From: Victivallaceae bacterium
GTDB taxonomy: Bacteria; Verrucomicrobiota; Lentisphaeria; Victivallales; Victivallaceae
Length of the DNA stretch: 51,533 nucleotides
Reading direction: 5' to 3'
NCBI GenBank assembly: GCA_028709805.1
Contig: JAQUTL010000019.1
Location: 1-51,533 of the forward strand
The notes under the pieces were generated by a model. The model had not been told where the DNA came from and did not search any database. It was given only the letters and a program-made list of their open reading frames with translations. Of the stretch, positions 34,509 to 43,905 are shown piece by piece. Every line of letters starts with the position of its first letter. Positions within the stretch are counted from its first letter, which is position 1. The position numbers were made by a program, and so were the translations under genes.

Positions 34509-35638
34509 GATTTTCCTCCGTTCTTTTCGATGCAGAAATCCATGAAAGAGTCAACAAACGGCGGCAGGTCGCGGCTGGTCAGCGCCGGACGCAGGCCGGA
34601 TGGCGGACGTTTCACCATGCCGGCTTCGGCGGCGATGGCGTCGGCCAGATTGCTTTGCGAATGCGGATCGAACAGCACGCCGTTTGAACGGTCGGCGGCG
34701 ATCAAGGTTCTGGCCCCGGCGGCGCGGCTCACTATCGCCCGAAGTCCGACGGCTAATGCCTCGTTGACCACCGCGCCGAATGTTTCGTGAAAACTCGGCA
34801 GGATCAGCGTGTCGGCGGCGGCGTAGCAGGTCATGAGTTCTCGGTCGCAGCGGCGGCCGAGAAAAAATATTTTTCCCGTCGCGCCGAGTTTTGAGCACAG
34901 CGCTTCAAGTTCGCCGCGTTGTGCGCCGTCGCCCACGATCAGCAGAACCGCGCCCGGCACGCCGGCGGAGTTGAATGCGGCGATCAGTCCGGGCAGATTT
35001 TTTACCGGATGGAGCCGGCCGACAAAAATAAAGACTTTTTTTTCGCCGATTTTAAGTTCGGCGCGCAATTTCGCGGCGGCCTCCAGTTCCGCCTCTGCCG
35101 CGGCGCGCAGCCGGGAGAGGGACTGGACGTTGGGGCAAACCGTCAGCCGGTCTTTTTTTATCGCCGTGAATTTGAGATAAGCGGCGGCGGTTTCGTTGGA
35201 ATAAACCATCACGCCATCGGCAGCACGACAGAAAAAATTGCGCGCCGCTCGACGCATAAACCGGCAGTGTTCAACCATTTCCGGCGTGTCGCTGGTCCAG
35301 ACGAACAGCTTCCAGCGGCGACCGGTCAATTTTCTGAGCAAATAAAGCTGGAGCGTCACCGGATTGAACTCATGAGCCACAACCACGTCCGGCTTGAAGC
35401 TGTTGATCGTGCGCCACAGCCGGGGACGGAACGGGTAGGCTCCGGCGTTGAATCCGCCGCAGATTTTTTCCGTTGCGCAGTCGACCAGACGCGGCGAAAG
35501 ATCGCGGTCAAACATTTCCTCGTGAACGCCGGGATTGTCGAAAAAATAGATCACCTTTACTTCGGCGCGCCGCCCCAGCGCGTTGAAAAAATCAATCCGG
35601 TAATTGCCGATTCCTGGTTGTACAATTAAAATTCTCAT
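34505..35638 (-). CDS. GT4-family glycosyltransferase
   Basis: 377 residues with the GT-B fold. The start is [19 protein letters not shown], the N-terminal Rossmann domain. The C-terminal nucleotide-sugar domain shows [21 protein letters not shown] and [27 protein letters not shown], which contains the E-x7-E retaining motif. Cytoplasmic. It is the third gene from the end of the cluster, 15 bases after the next GT4 gene and ATGA-coupled to the acyltransferase. Donor sugar not predictable. Confidence 0.92.
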   Translation of the reverse strand: MRILIVQPGIGNYRIDFFNALGRRAEVKVIYFFDNPGVHEEMFDRDLSPRLVDCATEKICGGFNAGAYPFRPRLWRTINSFKPDVVVAHEFNPVTLQLYLLRKLTGRRWKLFVWTSDTPEMVEHCRFMRRAARNFFCRAADGVMVYSNETAAAYLKFTAIKKDRLTVCPNVQSLSRLRAAAEAELEAAAKLRAELKIGEKKVFIFVGRLHPVKNLPGLIAAFNSAGVPGAVLLIVGDGAQRGELEALCSKLGATGKIFFLGRRCDRELMTCYAAADTLILPSFHETFGAVVNEALAVGLRAIVSRAAGARTLIAADRSNGVLFDPHSQSNLADAIAAEAGMVKRPPSGLRPALTSRDLPPFVDSFMDFCIEKNGGKS

Positions 35639-35653
35639 GCTGATAATAGAGCA

Positions 35654-36742
35654 TCAACTCAGGTGTTTTTCCAGCTCGTCGAAGAAATTTTCATACTCCG
35701 GGAGCAACTTTTCCTCAAGATGGGCGGCCTCGACATAACGTCGGCCGTTGACGGCGACGGCCAGACGGCGCGGTTCGTCGTCAAGCAGTTCATTAAGCTG
35801 TTCCGCCATTTTTTCCACCGAACCGTGCGCCAGCACGCCGCAGTCGAACCGTTCAAGCACCCCGTCGCACGGATATTCCAGACTGGACACCGCGGCAAGC
35901 TCGTACCACGACTGAAGAAATGTGTTCGGAAATCCCTCGTACTTTGAGGTGCACAGGAATATCCGGCAGCGCCGGTAGAACGGCGCGATCAGATGGGCCG
36001 GAACCGTTCCAGTATAATCGACGTTCGGCAGCGACACAAGCTCCGCTTCCAGCGCTTTCCGATTGGGCGGACACGGTTTGGCGATTACGGTGAAGCGGCG
36101 CTCCGGCATCATTCGGATCAGTTCAATAAGTTTTTCCGGCTGTTTCCACGGCTCGAAGCCGCCGACCCAGAGCAGATCGACGTCCTTTTTTTCCGGTGTT
36201 CCGCCGGGTTCCGGCGGAACGAACAGATTGCGGATCACCCGTCCGGCAACGCCGAAGTTGTGCTTCGCCAGTTTCTGCTGCACGGCGGTCTGAAAGACAA
36301 ATCCGTCCGCCATGCGGACGCCGAGCGAGTAGAGCAGACCCGGCAGTCCGCGGGCTGGAAGCGCGTCCTCGTCGGAGGCGAACAGCTTGACTTTTTTCGC
36401 TCCCGGCACCAACCCGAGCTGGAAAAGCATGGCATTGGGCGTTTTCATCAGCAGAAAGTCGGCCGACAGCCGCCGCACCCGACGGACGAAGTTTATGGTG
36501 TCTGGCAGAAAATACAGGTTGCTGCCGCCGAGAAAACGGAGCGGAATTTTGATGATCGTCACATTGTCCCGCCGCTCCGTCTCAGGCTGCCCGTAGTCAT
36601 TGACTGCCACAAACACTTCGTGTCCGGCGCGGGCGAACATCTTCGCCAGCAGCCAGATTTGCAGTTCCGCCCCGCCGAACCCCTTGCCTTGAAAATACGG
36701 GTATAAGGTCGGGGCGGCAAAAACGATGCGCCGTTTTTTCAT
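35654..36742 (-). CDS. GT4-family glycosyltransferase
   Basis: 362 residues, GT-B fold. The start is RRIVFAAPTLYPYFQGKGFGGAELQIWLLAKMFARAGHEV, the usual acceptor-domain beginning. The donor domain carries DLLWVGGFEPWKQPEKLIELIRMMP and IFLCTSKYEGFPNTFLQSWYELAAVSSLEY; in the EGFPNTFLQSW motif the second Glu of E-x7-E is replaced by Trp, which is unusual and could alter activity. It overlaps the split GT39-like gene by ATGA. Confidence 0.9.
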   Translation of the reverse strand: MKKRRIVFAAPTLYPYFQGKGFGGAELQIWLLAKMFARAGHEVFVAVNDYGQPETERRDNVTIIKIPLRFLGGSNLYFLPDTINFVRRVRRLSADFLLMKTPNAMLFQLGLVPGAKKVKLFASDEDALPARGLPGLLYSLGVRMADGFVFQTAVQQKLAKHNFGVAGRVIRNLFVPPEPGGTPEKKDVDLLWVGGFEPWKQPEKLIELIRMMPERRFTVIAKPCPPNRKALEAELVSLPNVDYTGTVPAHLIAPFYRRCRIFLCTSKYEGFPNTFLQSWYELAAVSSLEYPCDGVLERFDCGVLAHGSVEKMAEQLNELLDDEPRRLAVAVNGRRYVEAAHLEEKLLPEYENFFDELEKHLS

Positions 36743-38421
36743 TTCAACGCCTCCATTACCGCCGCGGCGAACGCCGACTTTCCCTTTATGGTCAGCGCGA
36801 ACGGCGACTCGTATATTCCGTCGGCGAACATTCGCCGCTCATCAGGCGTGTCGCCGGGAGTGAAAATCAGCGTGTTGTCCGGATACAAACCGGCAGCCAG
36901 CTCCGCATAGCGGCGGTATGCGAGCACGGCGCGCGCAGCGTTGCCGTTGGGCATGAAGCGCCACGGACCGGGCGCCGGAGCCGGCGGCACGGCAACCAGC
37001 AATTTTGCGTTCGGATATTTTTTCGCGGCGGCCGCCGCCAGTGCGGTGATGCCGGCGCGCCATTTTTCCGGGGTGAACGCCAAATCGGCGTGTCTGGTGT
37101 ATATCTCGTGCAGACCGAGATTGAAGATCACAAGCCCGACCCGGTCGTCTGCGGTCAGAGTCCCGGAAACCTTTTCGATCCAGCCGTCCGGCGTTTGATC
37201 CGAGAAATCGCCCATTGCGCCGAATTCAAGCGTCACCGTTGTGATTTCCGGCAGGTTCAGGTGGTCGGCCAGAGCGAAATCGGCAGTATGCACATCCTCA
37301 AAAATCACCGTTTTCTCCGGCGGCTCCGGCAATCCGAGCGTCGGCGTTCTGTCCGGCGGCGCCGCCGGGAAACTGTCGTTGGCCGGCAGCAGTCGCGGCA
37401 GGATGACTCTCCGGCTTCCCGATCCGCTCACTGCGCTGCCGCCGCCGTCAGCCGCCAGACGGAACGGCACCGCGGCCACCGGCCACAACCGGCGGTTGCG
37501 GACGATCAGTTGGCACTGCCAGTCAACCGGCAGCGTCTCCGGAGGCCGGGTGAAGTAAAGTGCGCCGCCGTAAAAATAACTGAATTGCGGCGACCGGAGT
37601 TCGACCGAACAGCCGGACGGAAGGACATCCAAACCCGGCAATGCGAATTCCGGAAATTTTCCGGTCAAAGTCAGTTCGGGCAGACCGTCAAGACCGCTTC
37701 CGTCGCCGGCTTTGCCGTTGTATTTCCACAGATAATAAGCCTCGGAACGATAAAAGCCGCCGCCGGCGAAGTCAAATGGAAAAATGCCGAAAAACCAGCG
37801 GAAGCGGTCGGCAAACTCATTATGGTCAACGGCGCGCGGCACGGCGACCAGCAGATAGCTGCCGCCGGAAGGAACGGGAGCGGCGCTCATCCGGAAAATC
37901 AGTTGTTCAATATCGTCGTCCTTGACGCCGCGGGCGTCTGCAATCGCGGCGATCCGCATGGTGTCGGCGGCGTTGCCGTAAAGCACCGCGTTCTGCGGAA
38001 TCAGCCCGGCCAGCGCCGGAACAAAGTCGCGCACCTTGCCGCCAGCCCGGCCGACCTTAATCCCGATGACAACAACACAGACCGCGGTCAGCAGAACCGC
38101 CGCTCTCCGCATTCCAATCCGGTTCAGCCCCGGCAGTTTGCCGATGATCCCGGAGCACCAGTCGATTCCGCATGGCAGCAGCGCGCAGCCGAACAAAGCC
38201 GGGAAAATGAAGTAACGCCCCACCGGATTATCCCACAGCACCACGCTGCGCCAAAAGACAAAAAACAGCAGCGACCCGATCAGCGCCGCCCGCAGATATT
38301 TTTTCTTTGACGGAGCCGCATGCAGCAGCGCCGGAACGGCAAGCACGGCGAAGACATAAAAAAATCCGGCCTCCATCGCCTGCAACAGCTGAATGATTCT
38401 CTCCCAGACCGCGTTCATCAT
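36739..38421 (-). CDS. C-terminal part of a split GT39-like membrane protein, with SGNH-like tail
   Basis: 560 residues. The first of two ATG codons (38421) overlaps the previous stop as ATGA and has AAGGAG just upstream. Residues about 1-130 contain four or so membrane segments, including DNPVGRYFIFPALFGCALL, which resembles the last helices of ArnT/PMT-type (GT39/GT83) lipid-sugar-dependent transferases. The N-terminal catalytic half of such an enzyme is the preceding gene. Residues about 130-560 are a large extracytoplasmic part. Near its end, LVIFNLGLHEIYTR, KLLVAVPPAPAPG and FADGIYESPFALTIKGKSAF weakly resemble SGNH-hydrolase blocks, with Tyr where the catalytic His would be. The tail's role is uncertain. 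Confidence 0.6.
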   Translation of the reverse strand: MMNAVWERIIQLLQAMEAGFFYVFAVLAVPALLHAAPSKKKYLRAALIGSLLFFVFWRSVVLWDNPVGRYFIFPALFGCALLPCGIDWCSGIIGKLPGLNRIGMRRAAVLLTAVCVVVIGIKVGRAGGKVRDFVPALAGLIPQNAVLYGNAADTMRIAAIADARGVKDDDIEQLIFRMSAAPVPSGGSYLLVAVPRAVDHNEFADRFRWFFGIFPFDFAGGGFYRSEAYYLWKYNGKAGDGSGLDGLPELTLTGKFPEFALPGLDVLPSGCSVELRSPQFSYFYGGALYFTRPPETLPVDWQCQLIVRNRRLWPVAAVPFRLAADGGGSAVSGSGSRRVILPRLLPANDSFPAAPPDRTPTLGLPEPPEKTVIFEDVHTADFALADHLNLPEITTVTLEFGAMGDFSDQTPDGWIEKVSGTLTADDRVGLVIFNLGLHEIYTRHADLAFTPEKWRAGITALAAAAAKKYPNAKLLVAVPPAPAPGPWRFMPNGNAARAVLAYRRYAELAAGLYPDNTLIFTPGDTPDERRMFADGIYESPFALTIKGKSAFAAAVMEALK

Positions 38422-39182
38422 TCGACTCCTTCGCCGGGTTGGACTGAAACCGGCGGACGAACCGTCGGCCGCCACACCGTCCACGACGGCGCGCTCAGCG
38501 CCAGAAACATCACGACCGCCGCGGCGCAAAGCGCAGCGGAAACCGCGGCGATACAACAGCGCCGCCTTGACCGTTCCGGGTCGAAAAACGCCGCAACAAA
38601 GGCGATTGCCATAAATCCGGCCAGCTCCGGCCACTCAAGGCGAAGCCCGACCGCCACGCCAGCCGCCACCCCGGCCAGACCAGCGTTCAGCGCAACCCGC
38701 TTCACGGTCCAGCTTCCTTCCCACAGCGCCCGGCAGAAAAATACAGCACACCACAGTGCGGCGCACCAGTAGAGCGGGTCGCGCAGAATATTTCCGCCGT
38801 AATAGAACAGTCCGGGAACGGCGGTGGCGAGCCAGGCGGCGACCGCCGCTTGAAAACGGCGCTCAAACAGCAGCATGGCCAGAAAATACACCGCGGCGAC
38901 GGCACCCACGGTGGCCGTCAGCGCAATGACGATTCCGCCGGTTTCCGGGTCGGCTCCGCATCTGTCCAGCAACATCAGAATCCAGATCAACAGCGGCGGT
39001 CTGGCGGCGGCCGGAACGGACAAATCGGCGCTGCCGGCGGCGGCGTCGGCGGCAAAGCGCAGATAGGCGTAGCTGTCGCGCATCAGAATGAACCGCTGCG
39101 ACCAGAGATAAATAAAGTTCAGCGCAGCCGTATAAAACAGAACGGCGGCAAGCGGAAGTGCGGTTTTCAGCCGGGCGGTCAT
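38418..39182 (-). CDS. N-terminal part of a split GT39-like membrane glycosyltransferase
   Basis: 254 residues with about eight membrane helices. The start is the ATG at 39182, which overlaps the upstream GT4 stop as ATGA; the frame is open further upstream, but that part is out-of-frame overlap with the GT4 gene. The first loop holds MRDSYAYLRFAADAAAGSADLSVPAAARPPLL, the pattern of PMT_2/ArnT-type enzymes with an acidic catalytic residue after the first helix. The usual C-terminal helices and soluble domain are missing here and appear in the next gene. Either a genuine two-subunit enzyme or a frameshift product. Confidence 0.65.
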   Translation of the reverse strand: MTARLKTALPLAAVLFYTAALNFIYLWSQRFILMRDSYAYLRFAADAAAGSADLSVPAAARPPLLIWILMLLDRCGADPETGGIVIALTATVGAVAAVYFLAMLLFERRFQAAVAAWLATAVPGLFYYGGNILRDPLYWCAALWCAVFFCRALWEGSWTVKRVALNAGLAGVAAGVAVGLRLEWPELAGFMAIAFVAAFFDPERSRRRCCIAAVSAALCAAAVVMFLALSAPSWTVWRPTVRPPVSVQPGEGVE

Positions 39183-40360
39183 TCCAGCGGCCGCTCCATG
39201 ACGGAGGCAAGTTTTTGCTTCAATCCGGAAAGGCTGTATTCGCGGATATTTTCCGCCGCCGTTTTTATCCCCTCGGCCGGCAGTTCCATCGTCTCGACCA
39301 TCTTTTCCGCAAAAATACGCTCGTCGCGCCCCGGAACCACAAAACCGTTGACGCCGTTCTTCACCATTTCCGCCGCGCTGGAGAAATCGGTCACACAGCA
39401 GCGCGCACCGCAGGCCACCGCCTCGACCAGCGCCGTACACCACCCCTCTTTGTACGACCCCATGATGAACATATCGGCGGCGGCGAGAAAATCCGCCACC
39501 TCCGCCGGGGAGCGGCGACCCGCCGGGAACACCCGTCCGGAAAACCGCGATCCGGCGGCCGCCGCCGCGAGTTCCGCCGAATCCTCACCTTCGCCGATCA
39601 GATAAAATCTGGAATCCGGCCTCCGCTCGGCAAATCCGGCAAAACTCTCCAACATGAAACGCCACCCTTTGTAGCGCCCGATCCGGCCAACCGTGACCAC
39701 CATCGCAATGTCTTCCGGGATTCCGAGCCGCCGCCGGACTGCGGCGCGATCCTGCAAATGGAACACGTTTTCCGGATAACAGGTGGGAAACATCGTGATT
39801 CGGTCCGCGGTCAACCGTCCGCGCGACGCGGCGGCAAAACGCGCAATCTCCGGCCGGTCGGCGGCGGCAAGGATCTTTTTCAGTTTGCCGAGACGACGGT
39901 AAAGCAGACGGTCATAGATGGCGGCAAACCATTTGCCGTAGAAATAACGCGAGATCCGCAGCGGATTCTCCAGCCCGGGCAGTATGATGGTGGTGCGGCC
40001 GAGCACGCCGGACGGCAGCGTGAACAGAATTTCCGGGGCGCTGATGACAATGTCGGAATATTCGTCCAGCCGCAGATTTTTCCGGTTGCGCAGCATCCGC
40101 AGCAGCCCCCAGGCCCGGCGGGGAATCAACGACTTGCGCTCCGGATGACGGACGCGGCCGAGCGGGAAGAACTTGAATGTCCGGCCGTCAATCGTCTTTT
40201 CCGTCCACTCTCCGGTCGTTCCTCCGCGGTCGCCGGCGTCGCAGCCGACCAGCGCAAGCTCCGGCCCCCAGGCGGCCAGCAGATTGCGGGCGAACGTCAG
40301 TTGTCCGCCGGTCGGAAAACGCTCGAAGTCGCATATCTCAATAAAAACCGGAGGTTTCAT
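39179..40360 (-). CDS. GT4-family glycosyltransferase
   Basis: 393 residues from the ATG at 40360, chosen because it overlaps the upstream stop by ATGA like its neighbours; an ATG 12 codons earlier is less likely. GT-B fold: KPPVFIEICDFERFPTGGQLTFARNLL at the start, MVVTVGRIGRYKGWRFMLESF and FIMGSYKEGWCTALVEAVACGARCCVTD in the donor domain, including E-x7-E. Cytoplasmic. It transfers one sugar of the repeat unit; donor unknown. Confidence 0.92.
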   Translation of the reverse strand: MKPPVFIEICDFERFPTGGQLTFARNLLAAWGPELALVGCDAGDRGGTTGEWTEKTIDGRTFKFFPLGRVRHPERKSLIPRRAWGLLRMLRNRKNLRLDEYSDIVISAPEILFTLPSGVLGRTTIILPGLENPLRISRYFYGKWFAAIYDRLLYRRLGKLKKILAAADRPEIARFAAASRGRLTADRITMFPTCYPENVFHLQDRAAVRRRLGIPEDIAMVVTVGRIGRYKGWRFMLESFAGFAERRPDSRFYLIGEGEDSAELAAAAAGSRFSGRVFPAGRRSPAEVADFLAAADMFIMGSYKEGWCTALVEAVACGARCCVTDFSSAAEMVKNGVNGFVVPGRDERIFAEKMVETMELPAEGIKTAAENIREYSLSGLKQKLASVMERPLE

Positions 40361-41475
40361 GCGGTTCTCCCCGTGCGGCTGAAAATGGCGAGCCACTGTT
40401 CCAATACGCGGTCAAAGGTGAATTTGTTTTCATAATCGTTTCGCGCGGCTTCGGCCAGTCGTAAGGCAATGTCTGAATTGTCCGCCAGACTTTTCAGCTG
40501 CGCGGCGGCCGCCGCCGCGTCGTGAAACGGAAACAGCAGGCCGTTCTTACCGTGGGTTATCACCGTGTTCAATCCCGGCGAGTCGGCAACAACGATCTTC
40601 AGCGCGTTGAACATCGCCTCCGTCAGCGAAATCGACTGCCCCTCGTATTCCGAACATGAGAGATAAAATTCCGAAAGTTTGAACAACTGCGGCACATTCT
40701 CGCGCGGCACATTCCCGAGAAATTTGACCCGGCCGCTCAACGCCCCGTCCGCCTTCGCCTCGTTTTCCAGACTCTCGCGCAGCGGACCGTCTCCGGCGAA
40801 AAGCAGAAAAAGATTGCGCTCCTGAATGTACTGCCCCCCCAGCGCGGCCATCATCTTCAACGCCGTCTCCGGCGACTTCAACGCCTTCAGCGAACCGAGA
40901 CACAATATCACGCGCGCCCCAGCCGGAATCCCATGGCGCCCCTTCAGTTCCTCCGCCTCTTCCGGGGCGCGCTCGAACGGTATGTACGGAGGCGTAAGCT
41001 CAACCGGTCTTCCTAGCCGCTCCGCATAGAGTTTGCACAGCGCTTCCGAAACCGCCGTAAGCGTTTCCGCCCCGTTGAAAAACAGCCGGAAAATCCACTC
41101 CGGCCGCCACTGTTTGCATTTTCCGGAATGCACCGTCACCGCGTATCTGAACCGGAAAAACTTAGCGCCGGCCGCCACCGTCAGCAGCAGCAGCGGATGC
41201 ATCCGGTTGGCGTATGAAAAATAAAACAGCGTCTTCTTGCCGTTGAACCGGAAAAACAGCAGCAGCAGTCTGAACGGCAGAAAAAAACGCAACGGCCGGT
41301 GCTTCCACGCTTTCACCGCAGTCACATTGGGCAGCTCCAAATCGACGTCTGAAATTACCGTCAGCGCCATTTTGCGGCACAGCGCCTTGACCAGACAGTA
41401 GGCAAAAACCTCCAACCCGCCGGTGTCGGCCGGATAAACCTGCGGAAGATAAAATACAATCCTGTTTCGTGTCAT
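40357..41475 (-). CDS. GT4-family glycosyltransferase
   Basis: 372 residues, GT-B fold. The N-terminus NRIVFYLPQVYPADTGGLEVFAYCLVKAL has the glycine-rich acceptor loop. The donor half has VILCLGSLKALKSPETALKMM, FLLFAGDGPLRESLENEA and FYLSCSEYEGQSISLTEAMFNALKIVVAD with E-x7-E. Hydrophobic patches near residues 70-110 suggest membrane association. It is ATGA-coupled on both sides, to the polymerase and to the next GT4. Confidence 0.92.
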   Translation of the reverse strand: MTRNRIVFYLPQVYPADTGGLEVFAYCLVKALCRKMALTVISDVDLELPNVTAVKAWKHRPLRFFLPFRLLLLFFRFNGKKTLFYFSYANRMHPLLLLTVAAGAKFFRFRYAVTVHSGKCKQWRPEWIFRLFFNGAETLTAVSEALCKLYAERLGRPVELTPPYIPFERAPEEAEELKGRHGIPAGARVILCLGSLKALKSPETALKMMAALGGQYIQERNLFLLFAGDGPLRESLENEAKADGALSGRVKFLGNVPRENVPQLFKLSEFYLSCSEYEGQSISLTEAMFNALKIVVADSPGLNTVITHGKNGLLFPFHDAAAAAAQLKSLADNSDIALRLAEAARNDYENKFTFDRVLEQWLAIFSRTGRTA

Positions 41476-42791
41476 GGCAACGGCGGCGGAACACCGGAGT
41501 CCACCCGGCCGGCATCGGGCAAACTGGCCGCCTCGTCCGCAAATTGTTGAAATTTACCGAGCATAAGCACAAAAAGCGCCAGCAGTACGCTGATATCATG
41601 CGAAAGCGCCAGCGAGGTCATCACAAATCCGACATATCCGGCGGCGACCAGACAGGCATTCTCGCCGCCGCGCCGCCGGCTCACCCCGAACAGCATCCAG
41701 CCGACCGCAATGATCACCGTACAGGCGAAAATCCCGACCGGAACGCCGTAAAACACCAGATACCCCAGCACAATATTGTGCGGCATATAAAGTTTTCCGC
41801 TGCTTATCTCATACGGAATCAGCGTGGTGTTGATATGCTCCGGAGAAAGATAACCGATCCACGGACTGTAAACGATTGAGTCCATATAGGCCTGCCAGAT
41901 GTCGAACCGGCCGGAGGAGTAACGGCGAATCTCGCCCTGCGCCTCATCACCTTCAAAGTCCAGCCGGTTGAACGCCTCACTGTAGTCCATCTGCTGCATG
42001 ACCAGTATGGCCGCCCCGACCACCAGCACGGCGATCAGCAGAAACCCGAACATCCCGCCGTGGTGTTTCCGCCGGCGGCTGAACATAAGATATCTGGACA
42101 GCAGCAGCGCGGACAGCAGTCCGAGATAGCCGCTGCGCGACACCGTCAGCACCGCCGCCGCCGAAAGCAGCAGCAACGCCGCCAGCAACGGCAGACTCTT
42201 CTTTTCCATATAAGCCCAGAAGCCGGTGAAAACGGCAAAACACGCATACATGCAGTATTCGTTCGGATCGATTCCGCAGGGATAAAGCCGCTGCTTCTCC
42301 ACATCGAAGCCGAAGTCCGGCGAACGCAGCGTCCAGAAAACAAGACTCATGGCGAAAACGCACACCATCACCGCGACCATATGCACCAGTTGATCCCGGT
42401 CAAGATGAAGCCGGAGCAGCAGATAAACCAGCCACAGACCGAGAAATGAGTTGATGATTATCTGCATCGAACTGTATATAATTTCGTCTTCCAGCGAGAA
42501 ATGAACGACTTTTACCACCGCGCAAAGCGCGCTCAGACCGAGCACCAGCCAGAAAGCGCCGCGCACGCGCTCGCTGAACGCTTTCCGGCAGCCGAGCAGC
42601 GCCGTCACCGCCAGCAGAATGGTCAGGTTTTTAAACGAAGCGCCGGGAATGTTGGCCAGCATAAAGTCAAGCCGCCCCAGCCACATGCCGAAAACAATCC
42701 CGGTTATGGTAAGCGCGGTTGCGATCTTTTTACTGGGCAGACCGACACCGCAAAGGTTTTCGGCCGCTGCTGATCCGCTGGTATTTTCCAC
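41472..42791 (-). CDS. O-antigen ligase/polymerase-like protein (Wzy/WaaL family)
   Basis: 439 residues with about 11-12 membrane segments. It probably begins at a GTG (42791) behind AAGGA; no ATG fits better. The large periplasmic loop after LTVSRSGYLGLLSALLLSRYL carries YSSGRFDIWQAYMDSIVYSPWIGYL, and then MPHNIVLGYLVFYGVPVG gives the HN motif shared by O-antigen polymerases and ligases. It would polymerise the repeat units flipped by the Wzx-like protein or ligate the chain. The 70-base gap before it is the widest in the cluster. Confidence 0.85.
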   Translation of the reverse strand: MENTSGSAAAENLCGVGLPSKKIATALTITGIVFGMWLGRLDFMLANIPGASFKNLTILLAVTALLGCRKAFSERVRGAFWLVLGLSALCAVVKVVHFSLEDEIIYSSMQIIINSFLGLWLVYLLLRLHLDRDQLVHMVAVMVCVFAMSLVFWTLRSPDFGFDVEKQRLYPCGIDPNEYCMYACFAVFTGFWAYMEKKSLPLLAALLLLSAAAVLTVSRSGYLGLLSALLLSRYLMFSRRRKHHGGMFGFLLIAVLVVGAAILVMQQMDYSEAFNRLDFEGDEAQGEIRRYSSGRFDIWQAYMDSIVYSPWIGYLSPEHINTTLIPYEISSGKLYMPHNIVLGYLVFYGVPVGIFACTVIIAVGWMLFGVSRRRGGENACLVAAGYVGFVMTSLALSHDISVLLALFVLMLGKFQQFADEAASLPDAGRVDSGVPPPLP

Positions 42792-42832
42792 TGTTCCTTA
42801 ATCCGTCCGATGTTCAGAAATCCTAAATCAGT

Positions 42833-42860
42833 ACAATAACGTCATTTTCCTTAAAATCAA
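42833..42860 (-). promoter_or_regulatory. Possible internal promoter before the polymerase gene
   Basis: On the minus strand TTGATT (42860-42855), 16 bases, TATTGT (42838-42833). It lies in the only sizeable gap inside the polysaccharide cluster and could raise expression of the distal genes. Confidence 0.35.
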
Positions 42861-42861
42861 G

Positions 42862-43905
42862 TCACTCCGGATATTTTTCGGCAAGCCGGCGGTCAAGCCG
42901 GAATTTCCACCACAACCGGAACAGCAGAAACAACGGCCGGAAGAACGCGAACAGCGCCGCCGGCCGCCGCCGGACGGCGGAAGAAAGCAGCAACGACAGC
43001 GCCGGCGGAAACAGACCGTCGGCGGCAGAAACATCACTCCACAGTTCGGCGGCGCACCGCTCCCACTGCCGCCGGACCTCCGGAGACAAAGCGTTGCGGT
43101 TGACCGCACCGCGAACCAGAGAAGCGTCAAACAGTTCACGGCCAAGCACGGCGCGCGACAGCGTCCAGTCCGCGGGCAGTTCGCGGACCGCCCGCTTCAG
43201 CGTCCGGCAGAAACGGAATATCTGATCGACGACCGGCGGCGAAAACACGGTTTTCTTCATCACTGAATTGTCGCTCCCTACATAGTAATGATACATCGCT
43301 TCTCCGACCGCGGCAAACCGGCGGACGCCCGGCAGCGTGCGCGCCGTAAAATCTTTGTCCTCCCCAAAAAACATCGCCTGATCGAACCGGCGGGAGTTCT
43401 GACGGCGGAACAGCTTGGCCATCACCGTCCACGGCATGCGGCGACAGAGCCGGGCAAGCGCCGGATCGGAAAGTTCGCACAGCGGAATGCCGGTAAAGTC
43501 CCCCAGAATGCCGGTCGTCATTCCGCCGCGGTCAACCAGGCGGATATTCGAGAACACCGCGTCGGCCGCGCCGGCGCCGGAGGCGGAATAAAGTTTTTCC
43601 AGAAAATCCGGTGTCACGCAGTCGTCGGCGTCAACAAAGCAGACGTAAAGCCCCGCAGCCGCCTCCAGACCGCGATTGCGCGCCGCCGAAACTCCGCCGT
43701 TTTCATCCTGCGTCAGCAGCCGGAAACGGGAATCGCCGGCGGAAGCCGCCGCCAGCAGTTGACGCGGAGCATCGTCCGGCCCCCGGTCATCCACAAAAAT
43801 AAATTCAACCGACTTCAGCGTCTGAGCCTTCAGCGCGGCGACGCAGCGGGCGAAATCCGCCGCCGTCACTTTATAAAAAGGAACGATAACCGACACGCAG
43901 ATCAT
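42862..43905 (-). CDS. GT2-family glycosyltransferase
   Basis: 347 residues with a GT-A fold. The start VSVIVPFYKV, then FIFVDDRGPDD, GGVSAARNRGLEAAAGLYVCFVDADDCVTPDFLEKLY with the metal-binding DAD-type motif, are standard for the family. The C-terminal third is Arg-rich and variable. It is cytoplasmic and likely attaches a sugar to the lipid-linked unit. It overlaps the flippase stop by ATGA. Confidence 0.93.
   Translation of the reverse strand: MICVSVIVPFYKVTAADFARCVAALKAQTLKSVEFIFVDDRGPDDAPRQLLAAASAGDSRFRLLTQDENGGVSAARNRGLEAAAGLYVCFVDADDCVTPDFLEKLYSASGAGAADAVFSNIRLVDRGGMTTGILGDFTGIPLCELSDPALARLCRRMPWTVMAKLFRRQNSRRFDQAMFFGEDKDFTARTLPGVRRFAAVGEAMYHYYVGSDNSVMKKTVFSPPVVDQIFRFCRTLKRAVRELPADWTLSRAVLGRELFDASLVRGAVNRNALSPEVRRQWERCAAELWSDVSAADGLFPPALSLLLSSAVRRRPAALFAFFRPLFLLFRLWWKFRLDRRLAEKYPE

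Noticed and set aside
38422..38634. A 71-residue N-terminal extension of the 560-residue GT39-like gene
   Set aside because: It lies wholly within the preceding gene in another frame and reads as Arg/Gly-rich shadow sequence; the ATGA start with AAGGAG is better. The open frame remains relevant to the frameshift idea.
39183..39443. An 87-residue N-terminal extension of the 254-residue GT39-like gene
   Set aside because: It overlaps the upstream GT4 coding sequence and has no membrane or family similarity; the ATGA start at 39182 fits the cluster pattern.
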